Below, in pieces: positions 1 through 8,981 of a stretch of DNA of 64,000 nt. Positions within the stretch are counted from its first letter, which is position 1. Each line of letters begins with the position of its first letter. Source of the DNA: Sulfodiicoccus acidiphilus (GTDB lineage Archaea > Thermoproteota > Thermoprotei_A > Sulfolobales > Sulfolobaceae); assembly GCF_003967175.1 (NCBI RefSeq), contig NZ_AP018553.1, positions 1,364,001-1,428,000 on the forward strand. Reading direction: 5' to 3'. The notes under the pieces were generated by a model that made no database searches, was not told where the DNA came from, and saw only the letters and a program-made list of their open reading frames with translations. The translations under genes were made by a program, and so were the position numbers.

Positions 1-1
1 C

Positions 2-553
2 GACCCACAGCTCGGGGACTTCGACTACAGGTCGGTAGCGGAGAGGTTGAGGTCCTCGGGGATGGGGGACCCCAAGATGGTACTTCGTGTACTCGAGAGG
101 GACTTCGGCGTGATAGAGACCTCCTATCACTCCTACAACCAGCACTGGTGGAAGTTCGTGGACAGGGACCAGGTGATCGAGGCCCTAGGAGAAACGTCCA
201 TGGAGGATCCAGAGGTGCAGCTAGTGAGAATACAGTTCAACAGCCTGGGAGTGGAGGAACTCGAGAGGAAACTGAGATTCATGGCCACCAAACCGACTAT
301 AACCGACTCGGACAGGAGGTCCTTCAGGGAACTGGCCTTCGACGTCCTCCCCTCCCTCACAGAGCTCTACAGGAGGGCCTCAGTTCACGAATCTACAGCG
401 TACGTCTGTGAAGAGGTGTTGAGGATCATGAACCTCGCGAACGTCGTATCCAAGAGGATGTCAACTAAGAGGACTCCGTTCGGTCAACTCAACTCACTGG
501 GCCAGCTCAAGGAGCCTCTGAGAGATGAACCTCAGGGCCTCGTGAAGGACTGA
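2..553 (+). CDS. Hypothetical protein, 5' end outside the window
   Basis: The frame is open from base 2 through the window edge, so the first TTG at 47 is probably internal and the gene starts upstream. About 183 residues are visible. The first 60 residues (motif DPKMVLRVLERDFG, then HSYNQHWWKF) look like a compact alpha/beta or winged-helix segment; the rest is charged and helical with a Cys near the end. I do not recognise the family. Its last 60 bp overlap the convergent phosphopantothenate synthetase gene, so one of the two 3' ends is in dense overlap. A DNA-binding role is possible but not supported by a clear motif. Confidence 0.6.
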   Translation, partial: DPQLGDFDYRSVAERLRSSGMGDPKMVLRVLERDFGVIETSYHSYNQHWWKFVDRDQVIEALGETSMEDPEVQLVRIQFNSLGVEELERKLRFMATKPTITDSDRRSFRELAFDVLPSLTELYRRASVHESTAYVCEEVLRIMNLANVVSKRMSTKRTPFGQLNSLGQLKEPLRDEPQGLVKD

Positions 554-1239
554 GGTGTTATTGTAGGACTTGAGGACCTGTTCTAGGTCTGTCCTCCCCT
601 TCATGTTCCGAGCCGCCTCCACCATAGCTGGGAAGGCGCGGACAACGTTGTCGACCACGGTGACGGTTGAGGTGACGGCCGTCCTAGAGAGCGGGTTCAA
701 GTCGACCGAGACCACTTTCTTCCCCATTCTCACTAGGGCCTCTGTCCTGTCTCCGTCTTCCAGGGCCAAGAGGACCACATCTGCGGAGAATATTCCCTCC
801 TTGTTCACCCTTCTCCTCTCGCTGAACAGCTCTGGTATTGTCTCGTCCGTGTCCCCGGCTCCTAACACCTCCCTCGCCCCGGCCCTCCTCAGGACCTCAG
901 CCACCGCCTTCTCCCTCTCGGGCGTCCTGTAGAAGAGGTTCACCTCGATCCTAGCTCCAGCGACCTCACTGAGCCTCACTACGTGTTCCGGGACTAGCGC
1001 TGCGACGTTGCCGTTAACGGATATGACTGGCCTCTTAGCGGTAAGGAGTAGTGCGACTGCCGCCTCCACCGCCCTCCTGGCGAAGTCCTGAGTTGCCTCC
1101 CCCAACAGGTAGTCGAAGCACTCCCCCTGCCGTGGGCTATCAGTCCCTCAGGGGCCAGGACTCCAGACCGCATGGCCTCCACCAACTTCTCCCTGATCAA
1201 CAGCGACTCCCGCCTCGGGTGGCTACTGGGTATCAACAA
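494..1239 (-). CDS. Phosphopantothenate synthetase (4-phosphopantoate-beta-alanine ligase), split by a frameshift
   Basis: This is the archaeal enzyme that joins 4-phosphopantoate to beta-alanine using ATP in CoA biosynthesis. The N-terminal part (TTG at 1239, REKLVEAM...GLIAHGRG) and the C-terminal part ([11 protein letters not shown]..., [25 protein letters not shown]) match the family but lie in different frames. The frames meet at the C5 run at 1123-1127 (G5 on the coding strand). One extra G would give [13 protein letters not shown] and a protein of about 248 aa, close to the usual 250-260. It follows pantoate kinase directly, with the TTG start overlapping the kinase stop, so the two consecutive steps are encoded together. 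The gene is expected to be essential, which favours a sequence error over real loss. Confidence 0.88.
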
Positions 1240-1976
1240 GGACCTGCTCCCTCCAGCATAGGTTCGTGCCTCAGGGCACCCTCTGGGGCCTCCCCTAAAA
1301 ACATTATCAACCCCTTCTTCCTGAAGGCGTTGGGTGCAGGAGGAGGGAAGCCGAGCGAGGAGTTAAACTCCGCCGCCATCCGGAAAAAGGCGGCCAAGGT
1401 CCTCTCCTCGAGGAACTTCCTAATTAGGAACTCGGCGTTAGCTCCGCCCTCTAATATGATTCGGGTGGGGATCCTTTGGAGGGGGACAGAGTACACCGGG
1501 CTCCACTCCACCGGAACTGGTTCGGCTTCCCCCACTCCAGGGGCCCCGGGCGACTTCCTGTACACGACCCCTCCTCCTGTGAACTGGGAGAGGACGTCTC
1601 CCAACCCGTTCCCCGACAAGACTTCTGCCACGTGGGCTGTTCGGAGCGCTCTCCACCTGTTCACACCGTAAATCTCGGTTGCGGCCAGCGCGTAGGCCAA
1701 GCTGAGAGCCCCGCTTAACCCGTACCCGTAACCCAGTGGGACTGCGGAGTCGACCTCTAGCCTAACTTCGCCCAGCTCCTTCAAGTAGTCCAAGTTTGGT
1801 AGCTCTATGGACATGCCGTTGAAGGTTAGTCCTACCCCCCTCCTGGCCCTCGCCCTCATGGGTGGTCCCAGCGTCAGGCTCACCCCCACAGATCCAGTGG
1901 TCACTGGGTCCTCAGTCCTCCTCGGTGACCAAACCCCGGACACGTTAAGTGGCACCTTAACGCAAGTCTCGTCCAC
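1233..1976 (-). CDS. Pantoate kinase (GHMP superfamily)
   Basis: Phosphorylates pantoate with ATP to 4-phosphopantoate, the archaeal replacement for the bacterial pantothenate-first route to CoA. The 247-aa product has the GHMP layout: N-terminal beta-strand region with VPLNVSGVW, the glycine-rich ATP loop around residues 86-93 ([11 protein letters not shown]) and the late GGANAEF segment. Start GTG at 1976 lies 27 bp from the TTAACC box at about 1998-2011, consistent with a leaderless transcript. The phosphopantothenate synthetase gene begins on its stop codon, forming a two-gene CoA operon divergent from the FAD/Fe-S oxidoreductase. Identification is by family motifs and by the neighbour. 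Confidence 0.88.
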   Translation of the reverse strand: MDETCVKVPLNVSGVWSPRRTEDPVTTGSVGVSLTLGPPMRARARRGVGLTFNGMSIELPNLDYLKELGEVRLEVDSAVPLGYGYGLSGALSLAYALAATEIYGVNRWRALRTAHVAEVLSGNGLGDVLSQFTGGGVVYRKSPGAPGVGEAEPVPVEWSPVYSVPLQRIPTRIILEGGANAEFLIRKFLEERTLAAFFRMAAEFNSSLGFPPPAPNAFRKKGLIMFLGEAPEGALRHEPMLEGAGPC

Positions 1977-1997
1977 TGGGGCCCAAGGGCCGAGAAA

Positions 1998-2011
1998 GGT
2001 TAAAGGTTAAC
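1998..2011. promoter_or_regulatory. Shared bidirectional promoter box
   Basis: The tandem GGTTAAAGGTTAAC sits about 27 bp from both divergent starts: GTG at 1976 (pantoate kinase) and ATG at 2032 (FAD/Fe-S protein). That is the usual TATA-to-start spacing of leaderless archaeal genes. The 55 bp between the starts leaves room for only one TATA region, so the two directions probably share or compete for it. Confidence 0.55.
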
Positions 2012-2031
2012 TGGAACCACTATGAGCTCAG

Positions 2032-4284
2032 ATGATACTGGACGCCTCAGTGTTCAGCAGAGCCTTGCCTTGGGTAGATCAGCGAGTACTAGACAAGTTC
2101 CAAGATAACACGAAGGAGGTGGTGTTCGGGAGGGGAACCTCCATGAGGGGGGACGCCCTGAAGCACCTGAGGGCGAAGGCGGTGGGCGCTGCTAGGAGCC
2201 TTCCTGGAGGAAAGGTGGTCGAGGTGACCAAGGAGAGTTCGTTGGAGGGGTCAGTGGAGCACCTGAAGGTAGCGGCCGGAGCAACGTACGACGAGGTGCT
2301 GGAGGCCGCGAAGTCACTAGGGCTCGCCCCCGCCCTGATTCCCTTGTTCGGCAAGGGCACGGTTGGGGGTTTCGTTTCTACTAACGGCTCCGGCCTCGGC
2401 AGCTACAAGTACGGCTTCGTGAACTACTCTAGACGCTTGGGCACGCTCTTGGACAGGGATACGGCGGTGATAGGAGCAGTACCTTACCTTAGACTGTTGG
2501 AGGTGGACAGCGAGGTCGAGTTCGCGTGGAGTGCCATCTCCTTAGAAGGGGAATGGAGGTACTACTTACCCGAGAGGTACGCTGAGGTCCTAGGTGAGAC
2601 TGGCAGATGGGTCGAACTCGAGTCCCTGTACTCCGAGGTGGGGTCACGGGTGTCAAAGACCCTTGAGGCAGGTTACATCCCCGTTGCCTTGAGGTACAAC
2701 GTCGAACTCAGGGACAAGGTGAGCTCGCTTCAGTTCCTGGAGACTTACGTAGCCTACTCCATAAGGTACAACTCCCCCTCTAGACAGGAGGTGACCCTGG
2801 GGAGGATGAAACACGACGAATTGGAGAGGCTCTTCGACTTCCTCAAAGCGAACCAAGGGGTCTTCCCTTTCCCCTCCCTGGGCGACTACGAGGAGCATCA
2901 CAAGGTGGTCATGTCGAGGTTCAAGTTCAACAGGCGAGTCCCCAAGGAGTTCAGGGAACTGCAAGGGGAGTTCCTTGAGGCCAGCAGGTGTGTAAACTGC
3001 TCCCTATGCTTGGATCACTGTCTGGCTTACTCCACTACGGGGGACATAGAGGACTCCCCGCTGGGAAAGCTGAACAGGGCGAGCGTGGGGGAGACTAAGT
3101 TCGAGGCGTGCTTCGGCTGTTGGAGGTGTCAAGAGGCCTGTCCCCAGAAGATAAGGATATCTGCGGTCACAGAGGCCCTCCCTAGGCTCGCACCCGACGT
3201 GACTAGGAAGGTGAAGATAGAGAAGGCCTCCCCTGGCACCTCGGAGCTAGAGGTCTCCCTGGAAGAGAAGTTCAAGAACAGACCACTTTTCGTCCTCTTC
3301 GCAGGATGTGCCCCTCAGTACGACCCTGACGGAGTGGAGGGTTTCCTCACCTTCCTAGACAGGGAGGGTGAGGTCCTCCCCAACTCCTTGTCTCCCAGAG
3401 TGAAGGTTGTCGATGGGTCTTGCTGCGGCTTCGACAGCTTCGTCCAAGGGGACCTGAAGGGAGCGAGGGAAGCCGTGGTCACCATAGTGAAGAGGTTGGA
3501 GGAGCTCGGGGCCGACGGAGTCTACTTCCTGTGCCCAGAGGGGCTCTACGTTTACAGTTCTCTAGGAGGAAAGAACGGCCACCTGGCCGTGGAAGCCATG
3601 AGGGGATTCCTCCCAGAGGACTACCACGCGGGCTGTTGGGCTAGGAAGCTGGGACTAGGACAGGGAGAGTACAGGTGCGCCGGCTCCTTCCTCGCCCAGT
3701 ACAGGGGGGCCAACGTGAATCCAGGAAAGGAGGACAGGCCTACCCTCTGTCCCTTCTCGACCTGGAAGTTCGGGACCAAGTCGGTCTACGACCTCTTCGT
3801 CTCGTCTTCCTCCAAGGCCAAGGTCTCGCCCTCTTTGGACGACGATCTGAGGAGACTTCTGATGTCCTCCGTCGAGGTGGCCGTCCAGGAGTCGGGGGAC
3901 GAGTTGGCCGGCAAGGTGGGGCAGCTCGAAATGGGAGGGCCCGCCTTCTTCAAGGTGATCGCGGTACAGATATTCAGGAAGAACCTATCCAAGGCCCTGG
4001 CCTCCAAGGCCCGGGAGTCCCCTGTAGTCGACATGTTGAGGGAGTCTCCCCGGGAGGTGGAGATCGCTGTGGAAAGGATCTTGGACCAGCTGAGGATCGA
4101 AGTGGCAAAGGGAGATTTCCCCGAGGGGCTCAGGAGCAGAATATCCTCATCTAGGGCCCTAGACTACAAGTACAAGAACACCGTGGAGTCCCAGGTCTTC
4201 CTGGACTTACTCAGGAAGGTGCTAGGGGACGCCTTAGGGGAGCAGATTGTGATCGACGCCCTGAGGAAGGCGGCGATCTCCTAG
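2032..4284 (+). CDS. FAD-linked oxidase fused to Fe-S/CCG oxidoreductase domain
   Basis: A 750-aa fused flavin and iron-sulfur dehydrogenase of the D-lactate/glycolate oxidase type. Residues 1 to about 130 carry an FAD PCMH-like region (FGKGTVGGFVSTNGSG) and residues 150-300 the cap domain. Two 4Fe-4S motifs follow at about 322-333 (CVNCSLCLDHC) and 361-372 (CFGCWRCQEACP). The C-terminal half has CCG-type cysteine elements (FAGCAP, GSCCGF, AGCW, LCPF). The substrate is unknown; 2-hydroxyacids are the family expectation, with electrons passed to quinone or another acceptor. The architecture parallels the separate glcD and glcF genes at 28.5-30.9 kb, so the window holds both fused and split versions. 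It has its own leaderless promoter. Confidence 0.8.
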   Translation: MILDASVFSRALPWVDQRVLDKFQDNTKEVVFGRGTSMRGDALKHLRAKAVGAARSLPGGKVVEVTKESSLEGSVEHLKVAAGATYDEVLEAAKSLGLAPALIPLFGKGTVGGFVSTNGSGLGSYKYGFVNYSRRLGTLLDRDTAVIGAVPYLRLLEVDSEVEFAWSAISLEGEWRYYLPERYAEVLGETGRWVELESLYSEVGSRVSKTLEAGYIPVALRYNVELRDKVSSLQFLETYVAYSIRYNSPSRQEVTLGRMKHDELERLFDFLKANQGVFPFPSLGDYEEHHKVVMSRFKFNRRVPKEFRELQGEFLEASRCVNCSLCLDHCLAYSTTGDIEDSPLGKLNRASVGETKFEACFGCWRCQEACPQKIRISAVTEALPRLAPDVTRKVKIEKASPGTSELEVSLEEKFKNRPLFVLFAGCAPQYDPDGVEGFLTFLDREGEVLPNSLSPRVKVVDGSCCGFDSFVQGDLKGAREAVVTIVKRLEELGADGVYFLCPEGLYVYSSLGGKNGHLAVEAMRGFLPEDYHAGCWARKLGLGQGEYRCAGSFLAQYRGANVNPGKEDRPTLCPFSTWKFGTKSVYDLFVSSSSKAKVSPSLDDDLRRLLMSSVEVAVQESGDELAGKVGQLEMGGPAFFKVIAVQIFRKNLSKALASKARESPVVDMLRESPREVEIAVERILDQLRIEVAKGDFPEGLRSRISSSRALDYKYKNTVESQVFLDLLRKVLGDALGEQIVIDALRKAAIS

Positions 4285-4628
4285 TCGAACTGGAACACGT
4301 ACCTCTCGCCTTCCTTCTTCGCTAGCCCGTACCTCTCCAGCGCCGTCAGCAAAGGGAGCAGGCGCCTGGGAGGGCTCGGAGATAGTTTGAGTAGTTCCAG
4401 CGAGTCCCTGAAGGTGTAAAGGTTGTAGGACTCGTCCACTTTCAAAGACACGAGTCCCTCTAGGACCACGGCCGCTGGACCCGAGATAGCGTATCCCCTC
4501 TGCATCACCCTCTCGCAGAGTCCGCGCGACTCCAGGAGGACGTCCAGCTTTGAGTTCACCTCCCTAAGGAGGACGATAACGTCGTCCTCCCTCCTGCTTG
4601 GGGAAAGGGAACTGAGCAGATCACCCAT
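4281..4628 (-). CDS. Small hypothetical protein, possible winged helix
   Basis: About 115 aa if it starts at the ATG at 4628. A longer in-frame start at 4676 would run into the divergent moaDE start and is less likely. Acidic N-terminus with a leucine-rich predicted helix, then a C-terminal segment (LLPLLTALERYGLAKKEG) that resembles the recognition helix and wing of a winged-helix domain. It overlaps the end of the FAD/Fe-S gene by 4 bp, convergently. The family is not recognised; a local regulator of the moaDE operon is a guess from position only. Confidence 0.55.
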   Translation of the reverse strand: MGDLLSSLSPSRREDDVIVLLREVNSKLDVLLESRGLCERVMQRGYAISGPAAVVLEGLVSLKVDESYNLYTFRDSLELLKLSPSPPRRLLPLLTALERYGLAKKEGERYVFQFD

Positions 4629-4665
4629 ATTACGGAGGCCTTCCACATATGTGTAGGAGAGTGCG

Positions 4666-5355
4666 ATGAAAGTCAAAGTGCTTTACTTCGCATTCCTGAG
4701 GGACTTGGCCGGGGTCGAGGAGGAGACGGTGGAAGTGGACTGTCATAACTTGGATTGTCTTGTAAGTGAGTTGGAGAGGAGACACGGGAAGGCCCTGGGG
4801 AACGCTCTCAGGGAGGGTTACGCTGGGGTGAAGGTGGTGCCCCTAGTGAACTCCAGGCCTGGAGTACGGGAGCTCAAGGAGGGAGACGAGGTGGCCTTCA
4901 TCCCCCCTCCTTCTGGAGGAGACCTGAGGAAGGAGGGCCTGGACTTCCTTGAGCTTCTGGCGAAGTTCAGAAGGGATGCACCACCTGACGCGGGTTCCAT
5001 CGTGACCTACCTGGGCTTCGTCAAGGGGAGGGTCGAGGGGCACAGAGTGGACTCCCTGGAGTATCAGGTATACGAGTCCTACACCCTCGCCAGGTTCAGG
5101 GAGATAGAGGATGAGCTCAAGTCCAAGTACCCGGACCTGGTGAAGTTGGAGATACACCACGTGGTGGGCAAGAGGTCGCCGGGAGAGGACGTGATGCTCA
5201 TAATGGCCATGGGCAGGGGGAGGGGGGACGCATTGAAGGCGGTGGCGGAGGCCGTGGAGCTAGTCAAGCACACCACCGGAATATGGAAGCTCGAGACTAG
5301 GGACGACGGGCAGTACTGGGTGGTGGCGGGAAACACGAGGGTGAGGAAGCAGTGA
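4666..5355 (+). CDS. MoaD-MoaE fusion, molybdopterin synthase
   Basis: Both subunits of molybdopterin synthase in one 229-aa chain. Residues 1-86 are the ubiquitin-fold sulfur carrier MoaD, ending in the family tail IPPPSGG. Residues 90-229 are MoaE (VTYLGFVKGRV, HHVVGKRSPGED, KHTTGIWKLE with the catalytic-type lysine). Together they add the two dithiolene sulfurs to precursor Z. In separate MoaD the terminal GG must be free to carry a thiocarboxylate; here it is followed directly by MoaE sequence. Start ATG at 4666; the stop overlaps the next start by 4 bp. The cofactor could serve the molybdenum hydroxylase subunit at 36.4 kb. Confidence 0.92.
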   Translation: MKVKVLYFAFLRDLAGVEEETVEVDCHNLDCLVSELERRHGKALGNALREGYAGVKVVPLVNSRPGVRELKEGDEVAFIPPPSGGDLRKEGLDFLELLAKFRRDAPPDAGSIVTYLGFVKGRVEGHRVDSLEYQVYESYTLARFREIEDELKSKYPDLVKLEIHHVVGKRSPGEDVMLIMAMGRGRGDALKAVAEAVELVKHTTGIWKLETRDDGQYWVVAGNTRVRKQ

Positions 5356-6674
5356 GGAGACCGGTGGCTCTAGTGATCGCTGGTCTAGACTCCGGGAACG
5401 GAGCGGGAGGGGAGACCGACCTGAGGGTCATGGACTCCCTCGACGTCCACGGGGTGTTAGCAGTCACCGCCCTCACGGCCCAGAACACCAAGGGTGTGAA
5501 GTCCGTTCTCCCCACTCCCCCAGAGTTCCTGAAGGTGCAGTTGGACGCCATCCTGGAGGACTTCAAGCCGTCCGGGGCCAAGGTTGGTATGGTGTGGGGC
5601 AGGGAGCAGTACTCGCTACTCTCCTCCGTCCTAGAGGGACTCGACAACGTAGTGGTAGACCCCGTTCTCAGAGCCAAGGACGGCACTCAGCTCATTCCGG
5701 AAGTCGAGGAGTACGTGAGGTTAATTGTCCCTAGGGCCACTCTCCTCACTCCCAATGCCTACGAGGCCCAGGCCCTGACTGGCCTGAGGGTTGAGGACGT
5801 CAACGAGGCCAAGGAGGCTGCCCGCGTCGTGAGGGAAAAGTACAATGTGAAGTACGTCCTCGTGAAGGGAGGACACCTCAAGCAGAACGTGGACGTCCTC
5901 TACGACGGGGAGAGGTTCGTGGAGTTCTCCAGACCCAGACTTCAGTCTAAGAACACCCACGGTACGGGCTCGATGCTGGCTTCTGCTGCCGCGTCCATGC
6001 TCGTCAAGGGACTCCCGGTGGAGGAGGCGGTTAAGTTGGCGGGAGACTTGACGGCCGAGGCCATCTACTTCGGGTTGGACGTCGGAGGGGGAATAGGTCC
6101 GGTTAATCCAGGGGTCCACCTGGCGAGGAGGGCGGAGAGGTACAGGGTTTTGGAGGAGATGCGCGACTTCGCCTCCTTCGCTGAGTCCACTCCGAACTTC
6201 GTCTCCCTGATCCCAGAGGTGTCGTCCAACTTGGCCCACTCTGTTCCTCCCCAACTGGTGGGCGGGCTCGAGGACGTCGCCACCTACTTGGGGAGGATCA
6301 CGAGGTACGGGGAAAAGGTCAGGGTGAACTTGCCGGCCCTCTTCGGCAGGCCCACTCACACCGCCAGGCTCCTCCTCGCCGCTATCAGGGCAGGGGCCAA
6401 CGCCGACTCCCTCATCAACCTGAGGTTCGACGAATCCTTCCTCGCGAAGTTCAGGGATATGGGGTACGAACCACTGGAGTTGAACAGGGAGGAGGAACCG
6501 CAATGGGAGGAAGGGAACACGATGCAGTGGCTCGTGAGGAGGGCGGCGGAGGAGAGGGGCGAAGTACCTCAGGTGATCTTCGACAGGGGAACCAAGGGGA
6601 AGGAGGCCATGATAAGGTTCTGGACGAGGGGGTTGGAGGAGATGAAGGATGTCCTTAGGAGGCTGGTGAGTTGA
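5352..6674 (+). CDS. ThiD-ThiN fusion: HMP-P kinase and thiamine-phosphate synthase
   Basis: A 440-aa bifunctional thiamine enzyme. The N-terminal 260 residues are a PfkB-type hydroxymethylpyrimidine phosphate kinase (IAGLDSGNGAGGETD; LLTPNAYEAQALTG; KGGH; KNTHGTGS anion-hole motif). The C-terminal 165 residues are ThiN, the archaeal thiamine-phosphate synthase that replaces ThiE (NLAHSVP, PTHTARLLLAAIR, IFDRGTKGKEAMIRFW). The fusion is well known in archaea and bacteria. GTG start at 5352 overlaps the moaDE stop, so the two cofactor genes are translationally coupled. All key motifs are intact. Confidence 0.93.
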   Translation: MRRPVALVIAGLDSGNGAGGETDLRVMDSLDVHGVLAVTALTAQNTKGVKSVLPTPPEFLKVQLDAILEDFKPSGAKVGMVWGREQYSLLSSVLEGLDNVVVDPVLRAKDGTQLIPEVEEYVRLIVPRATLLTPNAYEAQALTGLRVEDVNEAKEAARVVREKYNVKYVLVKGGHLKQNVDVLYDGERFVEFSRPRLQSKNTHGTGSMLASAAASMLVKGLPVEEAVKLAGDLTAEAIYFGLDVGGGIGPVNPGVHLARRAERYRVLEEMRDFASFAESTPNFVSLIPEVSSNLAHSVPPQLVGGLEDVATYLGRITRYGEKVRVNLPALFGRPTHTARLLLAAIRAGANADSLINLRFDESFLAKFRDMGYEPLELNREEEPQWEEGNTMQWLVRRAAEERGEVPQVIFDRGTKGKEAMIRFWTRGLEEMKDVLRRLVS

Positions 6675-7225
6675 GACTGGAGCGAGCTCTCAGAGCCTCG
6701 AAGTCCCTATGCAGGACAGGGTGGATGCTTCGTGGGGTGCCGGGGGCCGAGGCGGAGACGGTGGCGGAGCACAGTTTCGAGGCGGCGGTGTTGGCCTATT
6801 TCCTGGCGGAGAAGTTGGCCATGTCTGGAGTGAGGGTGGACGCGGAGAGGGCCACGGCTGTTGCCCTCTTCCACGACATGGGAGAGTCCGTGATGGGCGA
6901 CCTGGTGAAGTGGACGGGCAAAAGGGTAGACAAACCCTCTGTGGAGAGGGAGGCCTTCAGGGAGCTAAAGGTGGGAGAGGAGCTCTTCGCTGAGTACTCC
7001 TCGAGGCGCTCTTTAGAGTCCAGATTGGCGAAGCTCTCGGACGTGCTCTCGACCCACCTACAGGCCCTGAGGTACGCTCAGAGGGGGTACGACGTGTCGG
7101 AGATAGTTGAAGCCACGTCGAGTGAGCTCCAGGAGCTCCTCTCCGACCCAGAGCTAGCTCCACTGAAGAAAGAGGTCCAATCCCTGACAAACTTAAAATC
7201 GGGAGACCCGGATCCTCAGACATGA
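6671..7225 (+). CDS. HD-domain phosphohydrolase (YfbR/HDDC2-like)
   Basis: A 184-aa metal-dependent HD protein. The expected residues are present: AEHSFEAA (first His, about residue 33), FHDMGES (HD pair, about 68-69) and the late Asp in KLSDVLS. Length and motif spacing resemble 5'-deoxynucleotidase YfbR and HDDC2 proteins, so a nucleotide monophosphate phosphatase activity is the best guess. It overlaps thiDN by 4 bp upstream and ppa by 4 bp downstream, placing it in a cofactor and nucleotide housekeeping operon where released pyrophosphate would be cleaved by the next gene product. Confidence 0.8.
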   Translation: MRLERALRASKSLCRTGWMLRGVPGAEAETVAEHSFEAAVLAYFLAEKLAMSGVRVDAERATAVALFHDMGESVMGDLVKWTGKRVDKPSVEREAFRELKVGEELFAEYSSRRSLESRLAKLSDVLSTHLQALRYAQRGYDVSEIVEATSSELQELLSDPELAPLKKEVQSLTNLKSGDPDPQT

Positions 7226-7737
7226 ACCTAGGTCCAGGAAAGAAGGCCCCAGACTTGGTCAACGTAGTGGTTGAGATCCCCATGGGATCCAACGTCAAGT
7301 ACGAGATGGACGAAGAGAGTGGAATGGTGAAGGTGGACAGGTTCCTCTACACGTCGATGGTGTACCCCTTCAACTACGGCTTCGTCCCCGGCACCAAGGC
7401 GGAGGACGGCGACCCCCTCGACGTGCTCGTCATATCGTCCTACTCGGTCGCCCCGGGCTCGTTCATCGAGGTCAGGCCTGTGGGAGTGCTCAGGATGACA
7501 GACGAGGAGGGCAACGACGAGAAGATCATAGGTCTCCCTACCCCCAAGGTGGACCCGGCCTACTCGAACGTCCAGGAAGTGAACGACCTGCCGGAAGTGG
7601 TGAGGTCAAAGATAGTTCACTTCTTCGAGCACTACAAGGAACTGGAGCCGGGGAAGTGGACCAGGGTGTCCGGCTTCGGGACCTCCAGGGAGGCCAAGGA
7701 GAAGATTAAAGCGGCCCTGGAGAGAGCGAGGTCGTGA
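7222..7737 (+). CDS. ppa: Inorganic pyrophosphatase, family I
   Basis: Hydrolyses cytosolic pyrophosphate to two phosphates. The 171-aa length fits archaeal family I enzymes. The signature DGDPLDVLV with its three aspartates is at residues about 66-74; other active-site segments are [23 protein letters not shown] and [12 protein letters not shown] at 7222 overlaps the HD gene and the product ends on the GTG of the following glycosyltransferase, so the chain of 4-bp overlaps continues. Nothing unusual is seen. Confidence 0.96.
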   Translation: MNLGPGKKAPDLVNVVVEIPMGSNVKYEMDEESGMVKVDRFLYTSMVYPFNYGFVPGTKAEDGDPLDVLVISSYSVAPGSFIEVRPVGVLRMTDEEGNDEKIIGLPTPKVDPAYSNVQEVNDLPEVVRSKIVHFFEHYKELEPGKWTRVSGFGTSREAKEKIKAALERARS

Positions 7738-8981
7738 TAGCCGAGCTATTGCTCGCCTTGTGTTGCGCCGCTAGCTGCTCCTGGTTGCTCTCTCAAATTT
7801 ACTACGCGTCCCACAGGGCCTTACCCCTAGAGGAGAGGCCAGGGCGAGCCAAGTACAGCGTAGTCGTAGCAGTGAAGGACGAGGAAGTGGAGACCCTCAA
7901 CGAGCTCAGGGAATGCCTGCTCAACTTGGACTACGGAGATTACGAGGTGTTGGTGGTGTCAGACGACGCTCCAGAGAGGAGGGACGAAGTCACTCGGGCC
8001 CTGCGCGGCCTCAGGGTGCTCTTCCGCGACTCCCCGAGTGGTGGGAAGGCAGGGGCCCTCAACTACGCCAGCTCCTTCGTCACAGGCACACACTTAGTGT
8101 TCCTCGACGCAGAGGCCAGGGTGGGAAGGGACTTCCTCCTCACGTTAAGTAGGTTCGCGGGTTACGACGTCCTTGCCCTCCGCCTCACGGTCAGGAACGC
8201 ACAGGGGCCCGTGGGTAGGGCGTATTCCTCCACCACCGACTTCTCCTTCAGGTCACTCTTCGCAGGGAGGGACTCGCTGGGGCTGTTCCTCTTCCCCAAC
8301 GGCTCGGCCCTAGTCGTGAGGAGGGAGGTGTTGGACTCTCTAGGCTGGTGGAGGCCGACGATGGCGGAAGACCTCGACTTGGGGGTGAGGCTCGCCCTCA
8401 AGGGGGTGAGGGTGAGGTACCTGGACCTCGCCGTATCAACCATGGCCCCCCTATCCACAGGGGAGCTCCACAGGCAGATCTCCAGGTGGGGCTACGGTTC
8501 TGGGGAGCTGGCCCCCTTAAGCCTAAAGCTCCTTGGGATGGGGGTGAGGGGAATTGAAGGGTGGGCCTACGTGAACCAGTGGCTGCTCTATCCCCTCTAC
8601 CCTGCAGCTCTCCTAATCTACAGCCTCCTCTCCCCGGCATTTGGTCTCGGTCAGCTCTCCGTTCTGGTCACCGCCTCGATCTACGGAGTCACCCTCTCGC
8701 TTTACGGGAGGTTCGTGAGGGGGGACCCAACCCTGGGCGTCCTCACCACCTTCTCAGCCCTCTCGGGATACGTGAGGGGACTCCTGAGGGTTCCCATGAA
8801 GTGGAAGGTAACTAAGAAGGCCGGCACTTCGGCTTCCTACCCGCTCTCCCTCTTTCTGTTCGGAGAGGCTCTAGGACTCCTGAGTCCGCTCTACGTCCTA
8901 CTGGGGTATCCCCTCCAGTCCCTAGTCCTGCTAGGCCTGGGGGTCACCTTGGCGTGGAGCTCAAGGCCGCCATGGATGTGA
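7734..8981 (+). CDS. Membrane glycosyltransferase family 2
   Basis: A 415-aa processive-type GT2 protein. An N-terminal membrane segment (residues 1-25) is followed by the GT-A domain: [25 protein letters not shown] in the DXD position, [10 protein letters not shown] (catalytic-base ED) and QISRWGYG, the QxxRW-type motif. Several C-terminal membrane helices from about residue 280 complete the chitin/hyaluronan-synthase-like topology. It probably makes or exports a cell-surface polysaccharide or glycolipid from a nucleotide sugar; the sugar is unknown. The gene is last in the moaDE operon and its end overlaps the convergent pilus ATPase by 38 bp. Confidence 0.82.
   Translation: MIAELLLALCCAASCSWLLSQIYYASHRALPLEERPGRAKYSVVVAVKDEEVETLNELRECLLNLDYGDYEVLVVSDDAPERRDEVTRALRGLRVLFRDSPSGGKAGALNYASSFVTGTHLVFLDAEARVGRDFLLTLSRFAGYDVLALRLTVRNAQGPVGRAYSSTTDFSFRSLFAGRDSLGLFLFPNGSALVVRREVLDSLGWWRPTMAEDLDLGVRLALKGVRVRYLDLAVSTMAPLSTGELHRQISRWGYGSGELAPLSLKLLGMGVRGIEGWAYVNQWLLYPLYPAALLIYSLLSPAFGLGQLSVLVTASIYGVTLSLYGRFVRGDPTLGVLTTFSALSGYVRGLLRVPMKWKVTKKAGTSASYPLSLFLFGEALGLLSPLYVLLGYPLQSLVLLGLGVTLAWSSRPPWM

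Noticed and set aside
1051-1671. A 206-codon plus-strand gene opposite pantoate kinase
   Set aside because: It is the antisense reading of two recognised CoA genes, with proline-rich non-protein-like sequence.
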